This document shows, piece by piece, positions 56,045 through 64,000 of a stretch of DNA of 64,000 bases. A model generated the notes under the pieces. The model searched no databases, was not told the origin of the DNA, and saw only the letters and a list, made by a program, of their open reading frames with translations. Within the stretch, counting starts at the first letter, position 1. Each line of letters starts with the position of its first letter. The DNA lies in the NCBI RefSeq assembly GCF_037975245.1, contig NC_092582.1, positions 17,572,577 through 17,636,576 on the forward strand. Direction: 5' to 3'. The stretch comes from Apostichopus japonicus. Lineage: Eukaryota > Echinodermata > Holothuroidea > Aspidochirotida > Stichopodidae. The translations under genes and the position numbers were made by a program.

Positions 56045-56898
56045 TTAATCTTCATTTCGTAATAAAATATGACACTGTGTTAACACAACTTGCCAATCGT
56101 ACAAAAAGTATATTACATTTTGCATGAAAAGTCAATTGGCAGTAGTTCACCATTCTACCCTGGGCTACTATTAAGCAGAAGACATTCCTTTGTGTCCCTT
56201 TCCAAGTTTCACTGTGAAGCTCTTGCAGTATGCATTGCATGTTTCGCATTGACTGGCCCGGTGGTAAAAATGGCAGCTTTACATTAGGCAATTTTTCATT
56301 TGCAACATTTACAAAGTTACTACCAGTTTCTCTCTTTCATTCTTCAGATGTCCTTCGAATGGAACCAATTCCAAATCTGGCATGTTAAGGTATTGTTTGT
56401 TTTTTAACTCCTGCATATCTCTTTACATTTCCATTGCGTTATAAACACAACATGTAACCAACTGTGCATACTTGCTTATTAAGCTTGTAATACACCAGCT
56501 GCTATATGTATGTTACTGAATCGTGAGGTGCTAAGAACATGACTCTTACCACGACATAAGTATCCTTGGACAACTACATCAGTAAATGTTAGGTGAAATA
56601 TATTATCCTACATAACCATTAATATTACTATTTTATTCAAATGTTTTATGCTTTTAACTTTTAACATGCTAAGCCTAGTAAGTAATTATCTAATTAAGTT
56701 ATCTAAGACTGCTAGTTCTAATCCCATCCCGGCAGAAGTTTCTTTTCTCTTTGCTGCAAGTGCCAGTATGTTTGCCTTCTGTTGGTCCCATTAAAGTCTT
56801 TTTGACTTCATAACCTGGGTCAACTGCCAAAGCTAATTTTTTAACCACTGATGTGCATGTGTAACCTTCAGTAGCTTCCGCTACTAACACTGTATCTC

Positions 56899-56966
56899 TA
56901 ACCTATGATGATATTGCAATTGCTTCCTGATAACAATTGATGGTCTTTCGCTCCTATCTGAGGTTA
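56899..56966 (+). ncRNA. Box C/D snoRNA, guide to 28S AUAGGGGCGAAAGAC
   Basis: Stem TAACC/GGTTA, C box TATGATGA (56904-56911), D box CTGA (56958-56961). GTCTTTCGCTCCTAT (56943-56957), directly against the D box, pairs with 15 nt of 28S ATAGGGGCGAAAGAC, with one G-U. The methylated base would be the second G of the GGGG run. Confidence 0.8.
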
Positions 56967-57825
56967 ATTGAATGACGCAGTGGTCTCCCTTGGTGAGAAG
57001 GTATCATTCATCTGCACATCTAGTTATATGTAGGCAGGAACTTCAAAGGGGTCCTAATTAGCATTTTTATGGACAAAGCATTTACCAACAATTGGTGAAA
57101 ATGGATGCATAAATTTGTATTGCCATTGGGTACAACGTAGTTAATCTAGGAGTGTATTTTTGGGATGTCTGCCCTTGCTGCACCTGGCATTTTAAAAATC
57201 ACTTATGAATAATTGGGACAAAATTCAACCACATTTGAGGAGCTGATGTAGAGATTTGATCAGTTCTCACATAAAACTGGAAATGCTATCTGAGTTAAGG
57301 CATATTACTGTTTTCTTGGTACTTTGATGGCTATTCTATCTTCCCTGTTTTTTAAATTATTATTTCCTTCATTCACAAATTCCACAGCTGTATCCTGGAA
57401 TGCAGGATCTATGAATACCAGCGGAATCGTAAATAGAAGTGGTTTTGAGCTAGAAGCGGTGAAAACTCTTATTGTAAGTTGATGGCTTTATCTAATGTAG
57501 ATTTCTAAGTGCAATGATGTAAAATGATTATTGTTAGACCAGGGCTGGATGGGGGTGATAAGGGGTGTTACTTAGTGGAGGTGATGAAAGGTGTTAATAA
57601 GTGGAGGTTAGGGATGAGTTGGTAGCAGGACTCTCTAGTGATCCAACACCTTACAATCATGCTGGGAAGGAGAATTGTAACATTGATAGGGATGCTGTAA
57701 CAGTTTAAGGATTCCAAGTAAAGTTGGCATGTGTTAAATTTGTGTTTGTAAGCCAGGCAGACCACAGTGCATGTTTCTTTTGGCACATGATCAACATGGT
57801 TATCCAGGTATATTTTAAAGGGCTT

Positions 57826-57912
57826 GTATCGTATCCGATGATGAGATAATCAACACGAGTGATCCATATGAATAGGATGATTCAATTTCCACCAACTCTG
57901 AGGGAACGATAC
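57826..57912 (+). ncRNA. Box C/D snoRNA, copy A, guide for 18S AGUUG (human G1447-like)
   Basis: Stem GTATCGT/ACGATAC plus inner TCC/GGG, C box CGATGATGA, D box CTGA (57898-57901). TCCACCAACT (57888-57897) abuts the D box and is antisense to 18S AGTTGGTGGA. The fifth-base rule selects the G of AGUUG, which I place at human 18S G1447 (guide SNORD127) from memory. Confidence 0.85.
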
Positions 57913-58325
57913 TTAATTAATATTGTTTAGATTCATTGTTTCAATCGATGGATGTGTTTTAGCCACCAGTCAATTGTATTCCTGTTTTTATTTATGTATA
58001 GGCACTGGATCTTGAGAGATATTATGCATCGCTTCTAACGAGGAGTTCAAGTGGTAAGTAGTACTAAAAGGCATCAAGCAATCGAGTCTCTTTTGTAGAA
58101 GCTTAATGTATCAATCAATACATGTTTAGGTGTGCCTGACAGACAATTGGCAAATGATCAATCAATGCATGTTTAAATGTGCCTAATGGACCATCGGCAA
58201 TTGAAATATTTTTCTTGTTTACATTTTCTTGTTGCATTCCTTGGATTAATCACAGCCAGATGTATCATGTGCACTGCAATTAATCCAAGGGTGGTCCAGT
58301 CGTTGTAGTTGATTTATTTTCAAGT

Positions 58326-58412
58326 TATTCGTATCCGATGATGATAAAAAAATTCGAGTGATCCATATGATTCGGATGATTCAAGATCCACCAACTCTGA
58401 GGACATGATACT
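58326..58412 (+). ncRNA. Box C/D snoRNA, copy B of 57826-57912
   Basis: C box CGATGATGA to 58344, D box CTGA (58397-58400), same guide TCCACCAACT (58387-58396), shared GTGATCCATATGA interior. The terminal stem is weaker than in copy A (TCC/GGA next to the boxes), so processing efficiency may differ. Confidence 0.75.
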
Positions 58413-58894
58413 TGACAAATAAATGGGTTATGATTGGAGACACTGCAAAGAGATAACTGTACAAGAATCTTGTTAAGAGATAGGTCAATAAGTTAGTCTC
58501 ATTTAGAGATAAGTCAATAAGTTAAATATGTCTTTGTGTTTGTCCACTTACGACAAATCTTTGTTTATCACTTTCATGATCAAAATTCCGCAGAATACTT
58601 CTTTGATTCACTGAACTATTTGGATATTTGAAATTCCTTCATGCCTTTACTTTAACTGTTTTTATATAGATACAACTTTGGATCACTGGAAAAGTTGGAA
58701 GAGCAAGCTTGCTAGCTTTCCGTATTCAAATGGTAAGTATTTTGCCTCCATATTACACACCTGATCACTGATTCCTTAACTGGTTGAACAGGGTTTTTCT
58801 GATAGAAAGTGCATTTCACTTTAAAGAAAAAAGAAAACGCTTCTTTGGCATATCCTTCACAAAGTATATAATTTCCCAAGAGATTTTCTAGCAG

Positions 58895-58992
58895 AGTGAA
58901 CAAATGATGATATTACACTCATCCGTTGCTGAAGCCATTTTTGCAGTTTGGCTTTTAATGTTGACAGCAATTAGCTCTATCTGATGTTCACT
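58895..58992 (+). ncRNA. Box C/D snoRNA, SNORD44 (U44)-like
   Basis: Perfect 8-bp stem AGTGAACA/TGTTCACT, C box AATGATGA (58903-58910), D' CTGA (58929-58932), D box CTGA (58981-58984). ATTAGCTCTA (58970-58979) next to the D box matches the U44 guide (ATTAGCTCTAACTGA in human) for 18S A166. Human U44 lies in GAS5. Confidence 0.8.
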
Positions 58993-59425
58993 GCTGGTCT
59001 CTTATTAATCATTTGGGGGTTGGGGGCTGCTTAAAGAAAACTAATATTTTTATAGAAGGAATGGGGAAGAGCAGTATACAATTAAATGGCATTTTAGGGA
59101 TACTTTTTATATAAAAGTGCTTAAATGTCACTGATTTCAATTGAAACTGCACCGCTTGCAAAATTGGACACATTGTAATCTGTTTTCATATTTTGTGTAA
59201 TGCTTTTGCAGGAAGGTCCAGTCCATGATATCCAGCATTGGGAGGAGGAATCAACAAGAAAGAGGTAGGACATTTTGTTTTTGTCAAGAAAAGAATTAGA
59301 GCAGGTTTACAGAGAGTACGAATTATAAGACATTGCATGCTTCTATAAAATAAACAAACTCTGAACATCTTTTGCTTGACTGGCAACGTCTGGAAAAGTG
59401 GTGTGTTTATCTCTGCGATGTTCCT

Positions 59426-59498
59426 GTTTCAATGATGAAGGCTTTGAGTATTTGCTATCTGATAATACTGATGTCACTTATAAATGCCACTGAGAGAC
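59426..59498 (+). ncRNA. Box C/D snoRNA, D' guide to 28S UAGCAAAUAUUCAAA
   Basis: Stem GTTTC/GAGAC, C box AATGATGA (59431-59438), D' CTGA (59459-59462), D box CTGA (59490-59493). TTTGAGTATTTGCTA (59443-59457) pairs with 15 nt of 28S TAGCAAATATTCAAA including one G-U, one base from D'. Confidence 0.75.
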
Positions 59499-60334
59499 TA
59501 AGGGACATGAAAAGTGATCTCCTCTTCCCCTGTTCCCCCCTACCAAGTAACTTTTGATGTCAAGGGGGTTTCCATAGATTATGGAATGCATTTGAGGTTT
59601 TATTTAATGTGTTCACAGACACTTGTTTACAAAATAATTTTAAATAGTTTCAACTGCAATCCAATGCCTCATTTTGGGAGCATCAAGTAGGCATGTTTTA
59701 TGTTTGTGAGGTTTCTTGCTTGAGCATTTAATCTATACCTGCAATAGCATCAAACTAGACGTTGCATGATTGTGTGACGATTTTAGTTCTGTCCAACAAC
59801 GTTGGCATCAGTTCTCTCTGCCATCCCATCATTTCGACAGGGCATAGTCCATCTCAATTTGTTACTTAGAATTGTTGCTTCATTACTTTTCTTAAAATTT
59901 AACAGGATTACTTTTAGTCATACTGATGTGTGATACTCATTTATCTACATATATTACATTTCGAGGAAAATAAAATGCACATTCATGGACAGCAGTTAGT
60001 GTAACTTTATATATCTCTTCTCATGACAGGTACACATACATGAAAATAAGATGCATCTGAAGACTCACGGTTTGGAGGTAAGAGTTGCAACAGTCTCAAA
60101 TGAAATAACTTGATGAATGAACTTTATAAGATGGATTCATATATGACATTTTAGGACAGGGATCTGCAGATGTAATTGCCCACGACAAAGCATTATTGCA
60201 GTTCCACAAGTTCTGCCCTTATAGGAAATACCCTGGACTTGTCAAGAACTATAGTGACCCACTTTGGGTTATACTCCACAGTTTGTGGACTGAAGGGGGT
60301 TGGGGGGGGGTTCGATGGAAGATGAATTTGATGG

Positions 60335-60438
60335 CTCTTCCTTTATGTGATGATTATTCAAGCAGCTGGCATCAGATCAGAATAAGCCCTAAGGGACTTT
60401 TGCTGATAAACTGCTTTGAATGTTCTGATGGGAGTAGC
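60335..60438 (+). ncRNA. Weak box C/D snoRNA candidate
   Basis: C box ATGTGATGA (60345-60353), internal CTGA, possible D box CTGA (60425-60428) with only a partial CTCTTCC/GGGAG closing stem. It is the only candidate in this 800-bp intron. Confidence 0.3.
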
Positions 60439-61157
60439 ATCGATCAAGTTTAATCAAGTTAAATGACAAATTGATTTAACATAAATTGGATGATTGTGCA
60501 ACCAACTCTGATGCATACAATCTTATAACCCAACATGGAGCAATAAGTTAACTTGTGGGTAGTAAAAATTGTTATTGGAATGTTTGGAAATTCAACTTGA
60601 TATTATTTTAAGGTTTGTTGGAAATTAATTGTAGGCAAGCATTTAAATTACAATATGAGAATATAGCTTTAAAATACTCAAATTTGCTATTGTCACTAAG
60701 GTTTCCTTGCGGGTAGTAAAATATATTGGAATGTTTGGAAGATCATGATATTTTTTTTGGGGGTTTGTTGGAAATCAATTGTAGGCCAGCATTCATATTA
60801 CAAAATGAGATTACAGCTTGTTCCTCTTGAATATAATTCAAATTTGGTATTGTCGCTAAGGTTTTCAAATTTTGTTTCTATTCCAGATGGATTTGCACAA
60901 ATCTTGGACCAGTTACCGGCTGACTTTGGTTTTGGGTGAGTTAGACTGATGGTCTTTGGGAATTGGCAGTCAACTTTTCTTCCTTAAAGAGAAAATGACA
61001 TTGATTTGCACAATGCCAGCATGAACAACAATAACCGTTGAAAACGCTTAAGAGTGGGGTACATTATATTTTGAGCTAGAGTATGAAGCGAGTCATGTTT
61101 GCAATAGGCAAATTTGTAATGAAACCTGTAGTTTAGTGAGATGTGAAATGGAGCACC

Positions 61158-61274
61158 GATCGGCAATGATGATTCAGATCTGAAAGTCTTCTTTCCCCGT
61201 CTTATCGCTAGATGCTGATAAAACTCTTTGAGGGGGTCGCTCTCCTCATAAGCCAAACACAATCTGAGCTGATC
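61158..61274 (+). ncRNA. Long box C/D-type snoRNA, copy A (117 nt), 14-nt complementarity to 28S
   Basis: Stem GATCGGC/GCTGATC (one G-U), C box AATGATGA (61165-61172), internal CTGA (61215-61218), D box CTGA (61264-61267). GTCTTCTTTCCCCG (61186-61199) is exactly antisense to 28S CGGGGAAAGAAGAC, but lies 15 nt from the nearest CTGA, so it is not in methylation-guide register. This could be a processing or chaperone snoRNA. Confidence 0.8.
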
Positions 61275-62183
61275 ATAACTGGTGCTGTCTGATCCATATC
61301 ACATTGATAGCCATAACGTCATTAAAATCTTGTTCTCACATTATGTTTAGATGTAAGATAGGCATTGTTCATGCCACTTTTGATGCTGCACATCCTGAAA
61401 AAAAAACTAATACATACATGAGGCAATATCTTGGGAAGTTTCTTCTTCCCCACCCCCGTATGGTAAAAGTATTTTGATATTTCCTGCAAAGCAATGTTAC
61501 TGTTTAAGATTGACACAATGATTCCTTCATTGTTCCCAAAATACAGTCTCAAAGCTTAGTTGATTCTCTCAATTTGTATTTTCATCAGTTATTTCCATGT
61601 CACTGGCAGGTAAGGTTCTTGTATTGAAACCAGTCTTGCTCTTGAAGGAAAAGAAAGAAGAATTGGTTGGACCATTTTAATAAGTTCATCTACCCCCCCC
61701 CCCCCCACTCCCAACTAAATATTTTGTGAATGGAAGTATTCTAGCACTGGTCAATCTGTTCAAGCATGTCATAAAATACATGTATTTATTTGTCATTTCA
61801 GAACTTGTAGATGCGCCCTCATCAAACCTTTGCTGTCCTTGCTTAATGGTACGTAATAACAACTCAACCTGCATCATGTGATGTCTTGGATTATAGCGGA
61901 CCAAACTTATTTATAGAAAAGAGCAACTGTTTTGATATGTTGCATCATATGTTTAAATGTAACAGCTGTCAGTCGGTATTTATCATGTGTATTACAATGG
62001 GGAGACACAAGTGGCCTGTTTCATGATGCTATCGATTGAAGCAGTGTGACCTGTTTATACTCAGAAAATGTGTTACTTAGACAAAGGAATTTGTACCATG
62101 TTTAGGCACTTGCATGGAATATTAAAGCAACATTTCCTAACTTAAAAGGTCATAGCTTATATATCTATTACCTTGTGAGCACA

Positions 62184-62300
62184 GATCGGCAATGATGATT
62201 CAGATTTGAAAGTCTTCTTTCCCCGTCTTATCGCTAGATGCTGATAAAACTCTTTGAGGGGGTCGCTCTCCTCATAAGCCAAACACAATCTGAGCTGATC
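62184..62300 (+). ncRNA. Long box C/D-type snoRNA, copy B (117 nt)
   Basis: Nearly identical to 61158-61274: stem GATCGGC/GCTGATC, C box 62191-62198, D box 62290-62293, GTCTTCTTTCCCCG at 62212-62225. I noted one interior difference (CAGATTTGAA versus CAGATCTGAA). Confidence 0.8.
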
Positions 62301-62507
62301 ATTATGGTGCAAACTTTTGTCTATAATTATTTCATAATTAATGAATTAGTAGAAATGTCTTCCATCAGTTTTGTCTGATATTTGGACTTAAAATTTCTAT
62401 AATTTTTTTTTATACTAGAGCAGATGTAACAAGCCTAGCATTTGTCATCTCAGCCATACTATGATTTTATTTTGTGGGCTTTGATAGTTGAAGTTTGACA
62501 TGACCTC

Positions 62508-62513
62508 AATAAA
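62508..62513 (+). terminator. Poly(A) signal AATAAA in the last exon of the host gene
   Basis: AATAAA in the exon that begins at 62419 after TTTTTTTTATACTAG. Further exon-like segments follow downstream, so it may mark an alternative end. Confidence 0.5.
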
Positions 62514-62722
62514 AAGATATTTGTATTAAAGTTCATTAAGAAATGTTGTGGTGTTCATGTTAGTATAACATTGCAATTCAATCGAAAACCACTGATTTCC
62601 TTTTGCAGGGTTTTCAATTTTGGTTTATAGCTTGAAGTGCATTCTCTTGCTTTAAAATCAAAGTGATCTGTTTTATCAGATAAGACTGTTTTAACTTGAA
62701 ATTCTTTTCTTTTTTTTGGTAG

Positions 62723-63349
62723 ATTGGATATAACAGGCTTTAATGCTGTGGCACATGTTAAAAGGCATTTTGACAGAGTAACAACAGCTTGGTAAGTTGG
62801 AATCCTTCCTCATTGTTAGTGCTAACAAACATTAACAATATTATTTACGAACCTGACGATTTTGGTCAAAGGTACAGGCAGTTTCACTAAAGAAGCAAGA
62901 AATTTAAATGTTTAAACCTGTTGGTAATACTAGCCCTAATGAGAGCTGGAATTTTCCCTAATAGAATTTCTGTGTTCATTAAGTGCGAGATTAACTGATC
63001 CATGCAGGGCAGATTTGCAGTTTTACATGCTTATCTGTCGTAATATGGATCATACAACATTTGTTTAAAAAATAAGCTCCTTGTTTTGTATGATTTGTCT
63101 TTGGGCTGGAGGGGGTGTTACTAGTAGGGTGGAGTAGTTGTAATAGTTGAAAGCAGTAGGACAGTATTTTGGGTATTAAGTTGTGTTTCTCTCAATTATT
63201 GCTTGCTACCTTGAGCCTTTTTTGAGGAAGCTGATCATGAAACTTAATGTTCATTAAAGCATTTGTCAATATTCTATTGTCTTGCAGCATCCCTACGTTG
63301 TCAAGATTTTTAATAGTGAGGTTTCTTTGGGTTCCTTACTGGATTGAAG
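62723..63349 (+). ncRNA. Downstream host-gene exons 62723-62791 and 63288-63349
   Basis: 62723-62791 is bordered by TTTTTTTGGTAG and GTAAGTTGG. 63288-63349 is bordered by TATTGTCTTGCAG and GTAAATTTA. The second exon and its 5' flank are repeated at 63819-63901. They continue the same exon-intron rhythm past the poly(A) signal. Confidence 0.6.
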
Positions 63350-63375
63350 GTAAATTTATTTCTATTGATTTAGTG

Positions 63376-63517
63376 GTAAGCACTACAAAGCAACTGGGAT
63401 ATCTTTTGGTGGTATCTTGTGTGTTCACCAGGTGCCAGATTAAACTCATGACATGCAAGAAGGGCTTGGTGGTACTGTGCCGTACTGGTTCAAGTCTGCT
63501 TGTTGTGGTATGAGACA
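63376..63517 (+). ncRNA. Box H/ACA snoRNA candidate, copy A
   Basis: 5' hairpin with GCAC/GTGC, ACAAAG/CTTGTG and GATATC/GGTATC pairings, then H box AGATTA (63437-63442). A 3' hairpin follows with GGCTTG/CAAGTC and GGTAC/GTACT pairings, and ACA at 63515-63517 (TATGAGACAAG). Confidence 0.6.
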
Positions 63518-63927
63518 AGTTTTATCGGATGAAATGGAAATTACCTGATCGCAGGCTGTAAAAATCGGCTTTGGTTCTTGGACTTTTGTCATTCAAGTCT
63601 GTTAGATGTATTGATGTATTGATATTTGAAAATCATGTACTGGACAGCAAACGTGGCGTTCACATTTGAGACAAGATTTTGAAAATTTCTTAAACAATAC
63701 ATATTTTAACATAATATTGTAAAACCAATTTGTAATGAGTCTTGCTAATAACCTACTGATATTTTTATGTACGACAGGTCCAGTTGGAGATGGATGAGAA
63801 AGCACTTGGCAATATTCTATTGTCTTGCAGCATCCCTACATTGTCAAGATGATCCATTGTGAGGATTTTTTTTGGTGCCTAGCTGGATTGAAATTAATGA
63901 AGGTAAATAACTTTCTACTATATTATG

Positions 63928-64000
63928 TGGTAAAGCACTACAAAGCAACTGGGATATCTTTTGGTGGTATCTCGTGTGTTCACCAGGTGCCAGATTAAAC
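63928..64000 (+). ncRNA. Box H/ACA snoRNA candidate, copy B (cut by the window end)
   Basis: Repeats the 5' hairpin and H box of copy A (CACTACAAAGCAACTGGGAT through CAGATTAAAC) with one substitution (CTCGTG for CTTGTG). The 3' hairpin lies beyond 64000. Confidence 0.6.

Larger units (their letters stand above)
48419..62535 (+). ncRNA. Multi-snoRNA host gene (spliced, apparently non-coding)
   Basis: Short exons with consensus splice sites: 48884-48923, 49761-49814, 50499-50558, 51272-51374, 51842-51945, 52620-52661, 53403-53515, 54085-54161, 54920-54950, 55414-55441, 55865-55908, 56348-56389, 57388-57473, 58002-58053, 58670-58732, 59212-59264, 60030-60077, 60887-60935, 61589-61609, 61802-61848, and 62419 to a poly(A) signal AATAAA at 62508-62513. 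Exons average about 55 nt and stop codons occur in all frames after the first three exons. Most introns longer than 300 bp contain one plus-strand snoRNA. This is the organisation of GAS5/UHG/SNHG genes, whose spliced RNA is dispensable and whose introns yield snoRNAs. The first exon is not fixed; a pyrimidine tract CTCTTGCTTATCGCC at 48419 could be a 5'TOP start. Confidence 0.8.

Noticed and set aside
56700-56890. tRNA-like words (AGTTCTAATCCC; GTGGTTAA and GGTTATGAAGTC on the other strand)
   Set aside because: A and B boxes are not in a consistent arrangement and no cloverleaf can be drawn.

Overview
This window is animal nuclear DNA. Its genes are split into many short exons separated by AT-rich introns with GT-AG borders. 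The encoded proteins match the full-length animal forms of APC2, glomulin and BiP. Intergenic DNA carries 8-bp-target-site transposons with C/G-rich interiors and recurrent 'taggcctaggcc' words. I infer a marine deuterostome invertebrate, most likely an echinoderm such as a sea cucumber. The species call is inference only.

Layout. 1-2.5 kb is repeat DNA dominated by a nested hAT-like transposon stack. 4.3-12.7 kb, minus strand, is ANAPC2 (cullin-like subunit of the anaphase-promoting complex), 10 coding exons found and a short first exon missing. 13.5-31.4 kb, plus strand, is GLMN (glomulin), 15 exons with intact reading frame, with three intronic minisatellites. ANAPC2 and GLMN are head to head across about 0.85 kb. 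33.2-40.2 kb, minus strand, is HSPA5 (BiP/GRP78), 9 coding exons plus a 5'UTR exon, lying tail to tail with GLMN. 40.3-47.6 kb is gene-poor, with hAT-like elements (one with an internal array of about 137-bp repeats) and a decayed coding fragment.

From about 47.7 kb to the end, plus strand, is the most unusual part: a long unit of more than 20 tiny exons (about 20-115 nt) without a sustained reading frame. Nearly every intron carries a small nucleolar RNA. I find 15 well-supported box C/D snoRNAs with closing terminal stems, several weaker candidates, and a tandemly repeated box H/ACA-like RNA at the right edge. Several guides match conserved rRNA as recalled from memory, including sites like those of SNORD43, SNORD44 and the guide for 18S G1447. 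Four C/D snoRNAs exist as pairs in adjacent or nearby introns, so the array has grown by exon-intron duplication. It behaves like a GAS5/UHG-type host gene. I do not claim orthology to either.

The protein genes are housekeeping: ANAPC2 and GLMN both act on RING ubiquitin ligases (APC2 as scaffold, glomulin as RBX1 inhibitor), HSPA5 is the main ER chaperone, and the snoRNA host gene would supply rRNA-modification guides.
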